DNA of 64,000 nucleotides from Streptococcus sanguinis (GCF_019929225.1 NZ_JAHZPA010000004.1:1-64000); one strand, 5' to 3'. Positions 42,196 through 52,049 are shown, counted from the stretch's first letter. Notes: generated from the sequence alone by a model not told the origin. Made by a program: numbers and translations.

Positions 42196-42242
42196 GAGTT
42201 TTTCCCTGCAGCAACATTCATACCTAAAGAAAGGACAAAAAA

Positions 42243-42785
42243 ATGAAAAAAGAAACATTCTCAGACAAGATGATTAAACGATTTTACGGCATTACCGGAC
42301 CTTTGGACGAGCAAAAGCGCCAACAGGCTGAGCATCTAGGAAATATAGGCTTCATTTGGCTTTTCTTTATTCTGATTTTTGGCAATGCCATCGCCTTTCC
42401 CCTAGCCTTTCGCTGGCCCCAAATTATCGCTGTTGCCTATCCTATCTTGCTGGAAATCCTTATCCTCGGCTTCGGTGTCTATATAGCCATCCAAGCACGC
42501 CGCAAAGGAATTGATAATCTAGAGCTAGGACTTCAGGATGAAAAAGAAGAAAGAGCCATGAAACATGCTGGCCTCAAAGCAGGTTTCTCCTATTGGCTGC
42601 TCTTTTACCCTCTCTTTGGCATCATGATAGCTGTCATGGAAAAGAAAGATATCCTACAAATTTTACTTCAACCTAAACTCATTATAACTGGATTAGCTGC
42701 AGGCCTTGGATTTGGACTGATTATGCATTTCATTGCCAAAGGAAAGATTCGTCAAGCACAAAAAAAGGAGGAAGAAGATCTATGA
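42243..42785 (+). CDS. DUF3278 membrane protein
   Basis: The 180-residue protein has four predicted membrane helices (about 33-52, 57-80, 113-131 and 143-163) and charged ends. It fits the streptococcal/lactobacillal DUF3278 family, commonly found next to a small XRE regulator. Function is unknown; an export or stress-sensing role would be a guess. Its TGA overlaps the next start by 4 bases. Confidence 0.8.
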   Translation: MKKETFSDKMIKRFYGITGPLDEQKRQQAEHLGNIGFIWLFFILIFGNAIAFPLAFRWPQIIAVAYPILLEILILGFGVYIAIQARRKGIDNLELGLQDEKEERAMKHAGLKAGFSYWLLFYPLFGIMIAVMEKKDILQILLQPKLIITGLAAGLGFGLIMHFIAKGKIRQAQKKEEEDL

Positions 42786-42958
42786 GACTCAATCTCAAAG
42801 AAAAAATGGATCTAGGCATTCTGTCCCTCATTATTGCCATCGCTGCTTATTTCTTTTTCCGTATTACAGAGCCGTGGATTTTCTGGCTGGATGTAGCAAT
42901 TATCGTTAGCTGCATCTATGTAGTCCTCCGCATTTTGAAAAAACGTAAACAAGAATAA
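42782..42958 (+). CDS. Small membrane protein (58 residues)
   Basis: An ORF with start ATG at 42782 overlaps the DUF3278 stop (ATGA), and GGAGGAAGAAG lies just upstream inside that gene. The product has two hydrophobic helices (about 11-27 and 33-51) between short basic ends (MRLNLKEKMD and KKRKQE). The overlap, ribosome-binding site and helix pattern support it as a real third gene. Function is unknown. Confidence 0.75.
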   Translation: MRLNLKEKMDLGILSLIIAIAAYFFFRITEPWIFWLDVAIIVSCIYVVLRILKKRKQE

Positions 42959-42963
42959 AAGAA

Positions 42964-43007
42964 CCCCTCGACAGGAACTTTCTAGCTTCCTAGCGAGGGA
43001 TTTTTTA
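42964..43007 (+). terminator. Terminator of the HTH/DUF3278 cassette
   Basis: CCCTCG / CGAGGG encloses an inner AGGAA / TTCCT pairing and is followed by TTTTTTAT. It may also work for the convergent DUF896 gene. Confidence 0.75.
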
Positions 43008-43014
43008 TATTTAC

Positions 43015-43272
43015 TTAAGACTCTGGGTCATCCAGACTGCGGCCATGAAGGCCTTTCTCGCGCTGAACTTGACGCAATTTTTCAGGCGTCACATCATTGC
43101 CATCCTCATCAACAACCTTGATGCCTTCGATGTGATGGCGAACAGAACGACGGTAGCCTTCGATGTACTCTTCACGAAGCTTGGCTTGTTCCACTTTTTC
43201 CTCAGCAGTTAGACCTTCAGCTTTTTTCTTTTTAGCCAGTTCATTGATACGTTCAATTTTTTTAGGATCCAT
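43015..43272 (-). CDS. DUF896 (YnzC-type) protein
   Basis: The 85-residue cytosolic protein has the family start [19 protein letters not shown] (residues 6-24) and a helical hairpin up to about residue 50, then an acidic segment [12 protein letters not shown]. YnzC in Bacillus is a small SOS-associated protein of unclear function. Here it follows glyS by 22 bases and is likely co-transcribed with it. Confidence 0.88.
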   Translation of the reverse strand: MDPKKIERINELAKKKKAEGLTAEEKVEQAKLREEYIEGYRRSVRHHIEGIKVVDEDGNDVTPEKLRQVQREKGLHGRSLDDPES

Positions 43273-43294
43273 GATTCTACCTCTCTCTTACCTT

Positions 43295-45334
43295 TTATTT
43301 GGTATTAATCTGATTAAACTGAGCCATTTGTCCCGCTTTGGCTGTCAAAGAAGACAGGAGAGCTAGACGGTTGTTACGCACAGCCTCATCTTCAGCCATG
43401 ACCATGGTATGGTCAAAGAAAGCATCGATAACTGGACTGAGGGCAAAGAGTTGGTCCAAATTGGTAGCTAAGTCAGATGTCAGCTCCACTTTTTCAATAG
43501 CTGCAGCCAAGTCTTTTTCCTCTTGATTTTCAAAGAGTGCTGAATTGACAGCTGTCTGCCCTTGGGCTTTCTCAGCAAGATTGAATACCCGCGACAGGCT
43601 TTCCACTGCCGACTTAAAGTTGTCTTCCTGAGCTTTTTCTGCTAGGAGCGCAGCTGTTTCTACCAAATCGCGTACGACAAAGTTAGTGCTTTGAAGAACA
43701 GCTGTCACGATGTCTTTCGGAATGCTGCGATCCATCATTTTCTCAACGCGGGCATGGAAGAAGTCTAGTACTGCCTCTTGATTGTCATAACTTAGACTAT
43801 CAAACTTGAGTTCGTAAAGTCGACCAAGAAGCTGAGCCAAGTCAATGTTCCAGCCAAACTTGTCCAAGATACGCACAACACCCTGAGTCGCACGGCGCAG
43901 AGCATAAGGGTCATTGGAACCGCTCGGAATCAAGCCAACTGAGAAGAAGGACAGAATGGTATCCAGCTTATCAGCCAGAGCCAAGACAGCACCGACCTTG
44001 GTGTCAGGCAATTCGCCATCGGCCGAAGTTGGCATATAGTGCTCCCGAATGGCAGCTGCCACCGCAGCATTCTCACCAGCCAGAAGAGCATACTTCTCAC
44101 CCATGATACCTTGCAGCTCATCAAATTCCCCAACCATACCAGTTAGCAAGTCAAACTTATAAATTGCCGCTGCACGAGCCAAATCGGCTGTCTCATCAGC
44201 ATCCAATCCTGCTTCTTGCGCCAAGAGAGCAGCAATCTTACCAGTCCGCTCCATGTGCTCTGCTAGAGAGCCAATCTTTTCGTGGAAGGTCACATTGCTC
44301 AGCTTTTCAACCAAGTCGGCAATAGCTAGTTTTTGATCTTCCCGCCAGAAGAATTCCCCATCTTCCAGACGAGCCACCAAGACCTTCTCATTTCCCTTGA
44401 TGACATTTTCTAAGTGCTCTGCATTTCCGTTGCGGACAGAGATAAAGTGAGGCAAAAGCTTGCCTTCAACATCGCGCACAACAAAGTAACGCTGATGCTC
44501 TTTCATGGAAGTTACCAAGACTTCTTCTGGCACCTCTAAGTATTTAGCATCAAAATTACCCAAGAAAGCAGTTGGATATTCTACCAGATTCAACACTTCA
44601 TTGAGCAAGTCTTCGTCAATCTCTATAGAAACCCCGTGCTCCTCTTCCAGTGCTCGAATCTGCTCGACAATCATATCTCCCCGCTCAAGAGGACTGGCAA
44701 TGACAAACTGAGCCCGTAGGTCATCTGCATAAGAATCCGCTGAAGAAATCTCCGTCTCTTTGCCCAAGAAGCGATGTCCACGGCTAGTACGGCCGCTCTT
44801 GATGTCCAAGAAATTCAAATCAAAGGCCTGCTCATCTAAGAGCACAGTCAAAGTATGGACCGGACGGATATATTCAAAAGTGTTGTTGGCCCAGTGCATG
44901 CTGACAGGGAAGGTCAGGGCTTGCAGAACTTCTGTCACCTCTGGGATGATCTCCTCTACCGGGCGGCCGATTTCTTCCTTGGTCACATAGACGTATTCTT
45001 CCCCTTTGATTTCACGGAAAGTAATGTCCTCAACCGTCAAGCCCTTGCCACGGACAAAGCCTTCTGCAGCCTTGGTAAAGTTGCCATCTGCATCCAGAGC
45101 AATTTTCTTAGAAGGGCCTTTGAAATCTTCGGTCAAATCAGACTGCTTGTCCGCCAAGCCAACCACGCGCACCGCCAGACGACGAGGCGTTGAGAACATT
45201 TCAATTTTCTCAAAGGTCAAACGATGGTCTGTCAGGAAGGCTCCCATCTTGTCGCGCAACTGCTTCATGCTCGGTGTCACGACATAGGCTGGCATTTCCT
45301 CCAAGCCTAATTCAACTAATAAATTTTTTACCAT
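43295..45334 (-). CDS. glyS: Glycyl-tRNA synthetase, beta subunit
   Basis: The 679-residue beta subunit of the alpha2beta2 enzyme recognises tRNA-Gly. It begins [16 protein letters not shown] and contains an HD-like fold and a C-terminal anticodon-binding-like domain (about 560-675). Length is standard. It lies 2 bases after glyQ in one operon controlled by the upstream T-box. Confidence 0.97.
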   Translation of the reverse strand: MVKNLLVELGLEEMPAYVVTPSMKQLRDKMGAFLTDHRLTFEKIEMFSTPRRLAVRVVGLADKQSDLTEDFKGPSKKIALDADGNFTKAAEGFVRGKGLTVEDITFREIKGEEYVYVTKEEIGRPVEEIIPEVTEVLQALTFPVSMHWANNTFEYIRPVHTLTVLLDEQAFDLNFLDIKSGRTSRGHRFLGKETEISSADSYADDLRAQFVIASPLERGDMIVEQIRALEEEHGVSIEIDEDLLNEVLNLVEYPTAFLGNFDAKYLEVPEEVLVTSMKEHQRYFVVRDVEGKLLPHFISVRNGNAEHLENVIKGNEKVLVARLEDGEFFWREDQKLAIADLVEKLSNVTFHEKIGSLAEHMERTGKIAALLAQEAGLDADETADLARAAAIYKFDLLTGMVGEFDELQGIMGEKYALLAGENAAVAAAIREHYMPTSADGELPDTKVGAVLALADKLDTILSFFSVGLIPSGSNDPYALRRATQGVVRILDKFGWNIDLAQLLGRLYELKFDSLSYDNQEAVLDFFHARVEKMMDRSIPKDIVTAVLQSTNFVVRDLVETAALLAEKAQEDNFKSAVESLSRVFNLAEKAQGQTAVNSALFENQEEKDLAAAIEKVELTSDLATNLDQLFALSPVIDAFFDHTMVMAEDEAVRNNRLALLSSLTAKAGQMAQFNQINTK

Positions 45335-45336
45335 GA

Positions 45337-46254
45337 TTATTCTCCCTCCTCTGCCAAGAGTTTCTCGCGAGTCTCTGCATCCAAAAGCGGATAACCCAGA
45401 CGCTTGCGCTCAGCCACAAAGGTCTTGGCCACGACACGGGCCAGATTACGAATACGGGCGATATAACCAGCCCGCTCTGTCACAGATACAGCTCCACGTG
45501 CATCCAAGAGGTTAAAGGTATGCGAGCATTTGAGAACATAGTCATAGGCTGGATGCACCAGATGCTCGTCCAGACAGCGCTTAGCTTCTGCTTCAAACCT
45601 CTCAAAATTCCCCAAGAGCAAGTCTTGATCGCTGACCTCAAAGCTGTACTTGGAATGTTCATACTCAGGATGAGTGAAAATTTCGCCGTACTTAACTCCA
45701 TCAGCCCACTCAATGTCATATACAGAGTCCACTTCTTGGATATAAGAAGCCAGACGCTCCAGACCATAAGTCACCTCAGCTGTCACCGGTTGAGTTGGCA
45801 GACCTCCGACCTGCTGGAAGTAGGTGAACTGAGTAATTTCCATACCATCCAGCCAAACTTCCCAGCCCAGACCAGCAGAGCCAGTTGACGGGTTTTCCCA
45901 GTTATCCTCGACAAAGCGGATATCGTGCTCCAATGGATTGATGCCCAAGAGCTCCAAAGACTGCAAATAAAGCTCTTGAATATTGCTTGGAGATGGCTTC
46001 ATGACCACCTGAAATTGATGGTGCTGATAAAGACGGTTCGGATTTTCTCCATAGCGGCCATCTGCTGGCCGACGAGAAGGCTCTACGTAAGCCGCATTCC
46101 AAGGCTCTGGCCCAATAGCCCGCAGGAAAGTATAGGGACTCATCGTTCCCGCCCCCTTCTCATTATCATAAGCCTGCATGAGCATACACCCCTGGTCATT
46201 CCAGAACTGCTGTAAAGTCAAGATAATTTCTTGAAATGTTAACTTTTTAGACAT
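45337..46254 (-). CDS. glyQ: Glycyl-tRNA synthetase, alpha subunit
   Basis: The 305-residue catalytic alpha subunit has [17 protein letters not shown] at the N-terminus, [19 protein letters not shown] and [18 protein letters not shown] [18 protein letters not shown] in the active site. AAAGGAGT precedes the ATG. Its first six codons and leader are repeated 179 bases upstream. Confidence 0.97.
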   Translation of the reverse strand: MSKKLTFQEIILTLQQFWNDQGCMLMQAYDNEKGAGTMSPYTFLRAIGPEPWNAAYVEPSRRPADGRYGENPNRLYQHHQFQVVMKPSPSNIQELYLQSLELLGINPLEHDIRFVEDNWENPSTGSAGLGWEVWLDGMEITQFTYFQQVGGLPTQPVTAEVTYGLERLASYIQEVDSVYDIEWADGVKYGEIFTHPEYEHSKYSFEVSDQDLLLGNFERFEAEAKRCLDEHLVHPAYDYVLKCSHTFNLLDARGAVSVTERAGYIARIRNLARVVAKTFVAERKRLGYPLLDAETREKLLAEEGE

Positions 46255-46454
46255 TTTTTACTCCTTTAGTTTGTTAAGATTCTTGCGAAGCTTTTCAAAA
46301 GGGAACGATTATTTCCTTTTTGAAAAGCTAGTACATCGCCTAGACAAACCGCCCATAGCGGTTGTCGTTAGTCAATCGAACCTTTAGGTTCGCAATTGAC
46401 TTTGGCGAGGTGAAAGGTAAGTTTCTTGGACATTTTTTACTCCTTTAGTTTGTT
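46238..46454 (-). repeat. Direct repeat of the glyQ start flanking a folded insert with a 21-codon ORF
   Basis: Copy A (46238-46275) covers the glyQ leader and first codons. Copy B (46417-46454) repeats it, with 25 identical bases over the ribosome-binding site and ATG; divergence in the codons is mostly synonymous (MSKKLT in both). Between them lie three stems (46290-46328, 46343-46366, 46371-46400), the last two enclosed by ACCTCGCC / GGCGATGT. Copy B starts a short ORF (46433 to 46368, 21 codons, MSKKLTFHLAKVNCEPKGSID). Origin is unclear: a small mobile or dispersed repeat is possible. Confidence 0.8.
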
Positions 46455-47215
46455 TATATCTCTTTGTCTATTATTTTCTGCTGTATGAACCAATCCAACA
46501 AGGGAAGTGTTTTATCTGTATTTGCCCACCGATGATAAGAATCAAAGACCGCTTGCACACTGCCTAGATTTTCTACTAGCTTGTCGACTGTCAAAAAACT
46601 GCGCCAGTATTCATAAAAAATACTAGCATAATTCCCTTGATAAGTCGAAGTGCCGAAATCATTCAATGAGTGCCAACCGTGCTTTTTCTGAAAGAGCTTT
46701 ACGAGAGACTGATTACAAGCTTTTTCCACTCGAAATTCCTCATCTGTAAAGAAATACTTGCGACTAATATACTCAGCCATCCCTTCTTCAAACCAGATAT
46801 AGGCACCGTATCCATCAAAGTCATCTGAAAAATGCTCCGACCAATGAGCTAACTCATGGCCCACAATCTGCAAGAGAGAATTTTCAGACAAAGACTGATA
46901 GTGGTTGGCTATTGCTTGAGTTTGGTGAGAGGACTCGTAATTCTCCAACTGAAGAAGATACAAATCTTTCCAAACCGTCAATTCGGGAGTCATAACCATC
47001 CGCCTATCATTTGTATAGGCTGGTACAGGAATTTCCCGAATGATTTGCGTAGCAGAATCAAAATCGGACCAAATGATGGCTTGCGGCAAGTCATAAACCG
47101 CAAACTCGTCTTTTAAAAATGTTAGATAAGCCTGCAACTTTGCGGAATTCTTTGCGACGAAATCTCGAAAAGCTGCTAATTGGCTCTCGTCTTTTACAAG
47201 ATAAAGGTTCTCCAC
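46454..47215 (-). CDS. Putative zinc metallopeptidase (HExxH), T-box controlled
   Basis: The 253-residue cytosolic protein has VGHELAHWSEHF (HExxH zinc site, about 136-147) and WFEEGMAEYISRKYF, whose Glu is the third zinc ligand expected of gluzincin peptidases. No signal peptide or membrane helix is seen. It starts with GTG at 47215, 5 bases after AAAGGAGA. It lies directly after a glycine-type T-box and before glyQ, so it should be made when tRNA-Gly is uncharged. A role in releasing glycine from peptides would fit, but is inference. Confidence 0.75.
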   Translation of the reverse strand: MENLYLVKDESQLAAFRDFVAKNSAKLQAYLTFLKDEFAVYDLPQAIIWSDFDSATQIIREIPVPAYTNDRRMVMTPELTVWKDLYLLQLENYESSHQTQAIANHYQSLSENSLLQIVGHELAHWSEHFSDDFDGYGAYIWFEEGMAEYISRKYFFTDEEFRVEKACNQSLVKLFQKKHGWHSLNDFGTSTYQGNYASIFYEYWRSFLTVDKLVENLGSVQAVFDSYHRWANTDKTLPLLDWFIQQKIIDKEI

Positions 47216-47250
47216 GAATCTCCTTTCTTTCGAACAATAGACTCAGTAAG

Positions 47251-47432
47251 CAAAAGAACCACATCCGACAGTCCTAGGCTCTTCAACCTAGGGGCGTCAA
47301 GACGCGGTTCCACCCTAATTTATTACTTCATTACTTTAAAAATTATAACCGAAAGCGCCATCTGCACTGCTTCCCTATCCGGCTCACACTATCCCGAACT
47401 CGCTAAAAAGTAGACAATGAGAATTCTTTCTA
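47251..47432 (-). promoter_or_regulatory. T-box riboswitch (probably glycine-specific)
   Basis: The minus-strand leader contains the T-box sequence AGGGTGGAACCGCG (47303-47316). A long terminator hairpin follows, from GAACC (47306-47310) to GGTTC (47256-47260), ending in TTTT. Further upstream, a compact stem I has GGC (47357-47359) where aligned glyQS T-boxes have the glycine specifier codon. Uncharged tRNA-Gly would bind, form the antiterminator and allow read-through into the metallopeptidase, glyQ and glyS. Confidence 0.88.
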
Positions 47433-47438
47433 AAAAAG

Positions 47439-47467
47439 ATTATAGCAGAAAATAGACCTAATGTAAA
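47439..47467 (-). promoter_or_regulatory. Promoter of the T-box operon
   Basis: TTTACA (47462-47467) and TATAAT (47439-47444) on the minus strand are 17 bases apart, just after the protease terminator and before the T-box stem I. Confidence 0.85.
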
Positions 47468-47477
47468 ATACTTATCG

Positions 47478-47511
47478 AAAAATCCCTCAAGTTTCAACTT
47501 AAGGGATTTTA
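47478..47511 (-). terminator. Terminator of the subtilisin-like protease gene
   Basis: AAAATCCCTTAAGTT / AACTTGAGGGATTTTT form a stem followed by T residues on the minus strand, overlapping the region just before the T-box promoter. Confidence 0.85.
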
Positions 47512-47528
47512 ACTCACTTGAAAACCAA

Positions 47529-50500
47529 TTAGACTTGTTTAGGTTTTTTCGGTCTCGCAACTCTTGGCTTTCTGCCATCAAGTTTTCTCTTGGCTGCTCT
47601 GAGATTGGCAATGGCTTCTTTGACATCTTCCTGGCTGGCACCTGGATTAGCCAAAACTTCCTTAGCCTGTGTATAAGCCTCTAGATAAGCCGCCTTAACC
47701 GCGTCAGTAGCATAGATAAACTTATTGCTGATGGCTTGGTAATGTACCTCATCATCGACTAGCTTCTTGAGATTAGTAAAGTTAGTCGCCTTGCCATCCA
47801 ACTTCTTCTCTGCTGTAGTCAGCTGAGCTAGGGCAGTATCGATTTGCTCCTGGGTCACCTTGTCCTGCACCAAGAGCAGAGACACTGCTTGGAAGGCCTT
47901 GTCATAAGCACGGCGAGTCCTATCCTTAGCATTGGCATAAGCTCCTGTCTTAGTAGTAGCTGCATAAGCTTCCACAGCCGCCTTAACCGCAGCAATATCA
48001 GAGTCCTTGCCGTCTAGATCAGCAGATGCTGTTTCTAGCTTACCTCTGACGTCATCAACTTGTGCCTGGGTCAGTTTGCTTGTCAAAGCTTCCTTGGCTG
48101 CTTGATATGCTTGGTCGTAGGCTGTGCGCTTCGCTGCAGAAGCATTGTAATACTGAGCAGTGCCGATTAGACTAGACTGCTGATTGACAGCTGCCAACAA
48201 GCCTGACTTGACGATAACTCCCAGCTTCAACAGATTATTCTTGCCTTCTTTGACCTCGACAGTCGGCTCATTTTCCCAGAGCTCGTAGCCAGTCGGCAGG
48301 TTGACAAAGACAGAGTAGAATCCAGCTGCTACGGATCTTCCAAAGGCATGCTTGCCAAACAGTTCTGCTGGAAGTGTATAGGCATCGCCATTGTTATTCT
48401 TGAGAACCACTTGGGTATTCTTCGGAACAGCTTGATCAAAGGCAACGCTGACCGGTGCAAAGACCAGCTTCTTGACTAGAAACTCAATCGTCTTAAAGCT
48501 ATCTTGGGCTGTCAGCTCAAACTCCTGAGTCAGATCGCTGTAGAAACGAAGCCCTTCCTTATCATAAGTAAAGATCTCTGCTGTATAGCGGCCAAATGGC
48601 AGAGCGTTGATTTGCTTGCCCTTGTCCAGTTCGACATACTTGCCCTTGCTATCCTTGATTCGATAGACAAAGGTCGACGATACACCTTGATGCGTGTTAG
48701 CATCTACCAGAGCGACACGGATACGACCATCATTTTCAGCACTGACTAGTTCTGACAGAGCTATGGCATCACGGTTGCCCGCATAGTCCTCTACCACATA
48801 GAAAATCTTAGATTTGTCCACTCCTTTTGGCAAGGTGTAGCTGCCATCCGCATTGGCTGAGATGTAAACTCGACGTTCGTAATCACGCTCAATGCCAAAA
48901 TCATCCACGGCTTTATAGGTCTCTTTCCCTTTTTCATCTGCTTGAAGATAGAAGACCTGCTCTCTCAAAATACCGCCGTTGCCAACATCTTTTGGCTTGC
49001 GAGCCGTAAAGGTTTCCGCACCATCCTTGATACTGATATAGCCTGAGCTAATCAAAGGCTTCTGGGTATCGATCTGCAGCTTAAAGGTAATCTGCTGCTC
49101 TTTAGCACCTGGTACATCTGGTGTATAGCGAACCACATAGGTATAGAGGCCATCTTCCAGCTTCTCACCCTTGCTATCACGACCATCCCAGTATGTATCT
49201 TCTAGTAGGTAGGACTTAGGATTGTCTGACTGACCACTATAATAGTTCTTGCGGCCTTCTCTAATCGTGCTGCTCTGCCAGATTGGGAAGCGATAGTCTG
49301 TATCATCTGCCGTATAAACACTAGCCGTCAGATTATTGATATTGCGATAGAGAACTGTCCGATACTGGATGCTATCTTGATTGCCATCACCATTAGGTGA
49401 GAAGGCTAGACGAATCTTGCCATCCGCTCCCAGCTGCAGCACATGCTTACCATCCGCATTTTCTGCAGTTCCCAGTACAATTGAACTGCGAGCAGCTGTT
49501 CGATCGGTAGAGTAGAGTGTATCATTTGACTCCGTCACAAGGGAAGATACATTGTCATCAGACAGGATACTCTTGTCCTCTGGTACTGGGTAATAGAAGC
49601 CTGACTTACCTTCTTGGACCAAATCATAGATTGGTCTTTCTACAGCTGGCAAATCTTGGAATTGCCCACGGAAGCCCATAAATGGCAAACTAACCACATC
49701 GCCGTCATCCGCTGGATCGACAAAGCGGACAAAGCCTTCTAGGAAATAGCCATTCGGCATCTGCTTGAGCAGCTCTTCCGCAAACTTAGCAGTATTTACC
49801 TTGACCGTCACTTTCTGGCTGCTGTGAGCCTTGACAGTAACTTCAGGCCAGACTGTTTCGGTTAGTTTGCGAGGTGTCAGGGTAAAGTAGCCATCCTTGA
49901 CCGCATCCGTGTTGGTATTGACAATCATCTTCAGCGTCCGGTCCTTATCCGTGATATTATGAACCGTAACATCAAAAGTGAAACTGTCTTGAACATTACC
50001 CAAGGAAACGCTAGGATATTGGTTATCACCTGTCACATAGAGACCAGTAGAAATAGCCGCTGCCGTATCCACGATACCAGCACCCTGCTGACGCGGAGAA
50101 GTATAGACACCAGTTTCCTTGTTGACGTGCAGCTTGGCTGTAGACATGATGAGGGCTTTGACCAAATCGGCATTCTGGGCAGGTGTTAAGTCTGGATAGT
50201 GCTGAAGGAGATATTCCTTGACCAGAGCCGCCACACCAGCCACATGAGGCGTAGCCATACTGGTTCCCTTCATAGAGCCATAGGTATTGTCATTAAGCGA
50301 AGAGTAAATATCGCCACCTGGTGCTGTCACATCTGGCTTGAGCAAACCATCTGTCGTTACGCCCCAACTAGAGAAGTCAGACAGACTACCTGCCCCTGGA
50401 TGCGGCCGATTGACCTTAAGACCATTAAAGACCACCTTGTAATTACCAGCTGCTAAAGCCTCTCCATATTCCTTACTGATAAAGGCTGACGGAACCTTTT

Positions 50501-52049
50501 TAGATTCACTGTCCAGGCTCATAGTCAGGTTAGCTCCGTCAACATTATTGTAGATCAGAGCACCAACAGCACCATGGCTGATAGCATTTCTGACTTTTTC
50601 AGCAAAGGTAAAGGAACCACGCTGGATAAGGGCCAGCTTCCCTGTCAGATCCTTACCAGCAAAGTCCTCTTCACGGCCAAGACCAACATGGACATACTCA
50701 TATTCTTTGCCCTTTTCAAAGGTTGCATTTGTCTCACCCATAGAGTAGCTGAAATGACCGTTCAGGAGCTTGTCGTTCTTTTCCAGACCACGAACTTCCA
50801 TGACTTCCTCTGTCAGAACAGTGTTATTGACAGAGGCGACTGAGATAGAGCTTTCTGCTGTTGAAGGATTGCCAACTAGACCATAGTCTGGATTTTCAAC
50901 CAGCGGTTTAGAGTATTCACTTCCGAAGGTGTTATCATTACCCGCCGCAATGATCACACTCACTCCCTTGGCTCGAGCACGCTCAATAGCGGCCTGCAAA
51001 CTAGGGCTGACATCAACCGTCGAACCTGTTGCTGAGCCTAGACTCATATTGATGGTATCAGCTCCCAGAGCTACTGCATCATCAATGGCTTTGATATAGA
51101 TAGCGTCGCTTGTTGTGCGTTGACGGTCTGAGAAGACCCGCATAAACATAACTTGTGCTTCTGGCGCAACACCATAGACATACTCATCATTAGGAGCTTT
51201 CTTGTTGGGATTTCCCGCTGTAATCCCTGTTACGTGCATACCATGCGAGTAACTGTTCTTTTCCTTGATATTGTTATCACCGTCGATATAGTTATAGGCA
51301 TAGACAACCTTACTGTTGTACCACTTCCCGTAGTCAATACCAGCCTTTTTCTTAGCCTCTTCCAAAGCTGCCTCTGTCTGATACTTGGCCTTTGATGGGT
51401 CAGAAATCTTCAAAACCTCATGATGGACATCCAGACCTGAGTCGATAATGGCTACCACACGGCCTTGACCTTTGTAGCCTTGAGACCAGGTTTGAGGAAC
51501 CTTAATAATCTCATTGGTACTGATGCTGCTTGGCTTAGCATCGCGAGAAGTTGGTGACTCTGCTACTGCATCAGGATTAGCAGCAGGCTTTTCTGAATCT
51601 GCGGCTGACGGAGACTCTGCTGTCGGACTAGCTGGAGATGTTGGCTTGGTCTCTGTGGTAGATGGCTGAGTTACCTTCTCAGCACTTGAAGAAGCCTCTT
51701 CGGATGAAGAAGTCGCTCCTTTCTCTACAGGAGCTGCAGCTGCTTCCTTAGCCTCTGCCGTAGAAGGCTGGCTTGCCTGCTCTGTACTTGAAGCAGCCGA
51801 TTCAGAAGAAGCTGGTGCTGCTTTCTCCACAGTAGCTGGAGTTGCCGGCTGACTCTCAGGTCTAGCTACTTGAGAAGCAGGCTCAGTCGCTGATACCACA
51901 GTGGCAGTCGGCTGGCCTTGCCCTGATGAACTAGCTGCCGCCTGCTCATCTGCCTGAGCCTGTCCAGCACCAAAAACCAGAGCAGTTCCCAGCAGAACAG
52001 AAGCCAAACCGAACTTGTATTTACGGAGTGAAAAACGTTGTCTTTGCAT
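47529..52049 (-). CDS. Large secreted subtilisin-like serine protease (PrtA/challisin type)
   Basis: The 1506-residue preproprotein has a YSIRK-like signal (FSLRKYKFGLASVLLG, cleavage after AQA near 33) and a Ser/Glu/Ala/Pro-rich linker (about 35-180). The S8 peptidase domain has Asp203 (IIDSGLD), His269 (SHGMHVTG) and Ser598 (GTSMATPH), with a PA insert at about 440-540. Fn3-like and beta-sandwich repeats follow. Three FIVAR-type helical repeats (about 1300-1490) end in basic RVARPKKPKQV. No LPXTG sorting signal is present. Similar proteases degrade host matrix proteins. It is a single-gene unit. Confidence 0.9.
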   Translation of the reverse strand: MQRQRFSLRKYKFGLASVLLGTALVFGAGQAQADEQAAASSSGQGQPTATVVSATEPASQVARPESQPATPATVEKAAPASSESAASSTEQASQPSTAEAKEAAAAPVEKGATSSSEEASSSAEKVTQPSTTETKPTSPASPTAESPSAADSEKPAANPDAVAESPTSRDAKPSSISTNEIIKVPQTWSQGYKGQGRVVAIIDSGLDVHHEVLKISDPSKAKYQTEAALEEAKKKAGIDYGKWYNSKVVYAYNYIDGDNNIKEKNSYSHGMHVTGITAGNPNKKAPNDEYVYGVAPEAQVMFMRVFSDRQRTTSDAIYIKAIDDAVALGADTINMSLGSATGSTVDVSPSLQAAIERARAKGVSVIIAAGNDNTFGSEYSKPLVENPDYGLVGNPSTAESSISVASVNNTVLTEEVMEVRGLEKNDKLLNGHFSYSMGETNATFEKGKEYEYVHVGLGREEDFAGKDLTGKLALIQRGSFTFAEKVRNAISHGAVGALIYNNVDGANLTMSLDSESKKVPSAFISKEYGEALAAGNYKVVFNGLKVNRPHPGAGSLSDFSSWGVTTDGLLKPDVTAPGGDIYSSLNDNTYGSMKGTSMATPHVAGVAALVKEYLLQHYPDLTPAQNADLVKALIMSTAKLHVNKETGVYTSPRQQGAGIVDTAAAISTGLYVTGDNQYPSVSLGNVQDSFTFDVTVHNITDKDRTLKMIVNTNTDAVKDGYFTLTPRKLTETVWPEVTVKAHSSQKVTVKVNTAKFAEELLKQMPNGYFLEGFVRFVDPADDGDVVSLPFMGFRGQFQDLPAVERPIYDLVQEGKSGFYYPVPEDKSILSDDNVSSLVTESNDTLYSTDRTAARSSIVLGTAENADGKHVLQLGADGKIRLAFSPNGDGNQDSIQYRTVLYRNINNLTASVYTADDTDYRFPIWQSSTIREGRKNYYSGQSDNPKSYLLEDTYWDGRDSKGEKLEDGLYTYVVRYTPDVPGAKEQQITFKLQIDTQKPLISSGYISIKDGAETFTARKPKDVGNGGILREQVFYLQADEKGKETYKAVDDFGIERDYERRVYISANADGSYTLPKGVDKSKIFYVVEDYAGNRDAIALSELVSAENDGRIRVALVDANTHQGVSSTFVYRIKDSKGKYVELDKGKQINALPFGRYTAEIFTYDKEGLRFYSDLTQEFELTAQDSFKTIEFLVKKLVFAPVSVAFDQAVPKNTQVVLKNNNGDAYTLPAELFGKHAFGRSVAAGFYSVFVNLPTGYELWENEPTVEVKEGKNNLLKLGVIVKSGLLAAVNQQSSLIGTAQYYNASAAKRTAYDQAYQAAKEALTSKLTQAQVDDVRGKLETASADLDGKDSDIAAVKAAVEAYAATTKTGAYANAKDRTRRAYDKAFQAVSLLLVQDKVTQEQIDTALAQLTTAEKKLDGKATNFTNLKKLVDDEVHYQAISNKFIYATDAVKAAYLEAYTQAKEVLANPGASQEDVKEAIANLRAAKRKLDGRKPRVARPKKPKQV

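Noticed and set aside
45337..46254. Possible separate T-box directly in front of glyQ
   Set aside because: The gap between the metallopeptidase and glyQ has no GGTGGAACCGCG-like motif; the only T-box lies upstream of the metallopeptidase.
46333..46411. Cloverleaf-like fold resembling a tRNA
   Set aside because: There are only two inner arms, no T-loop or anticodon-loop consensus and no acceptor-end pattern, so it is not called a tRNA.
47384..47641. Alternative-frame ORF overlapping the protease C-terminus that might hold a lost LPXTG anchor
   Set aside because: Its translation has no LPXTG motif and no hydrophobic-basic tail, and it runs through the terminator and T-box promoter.
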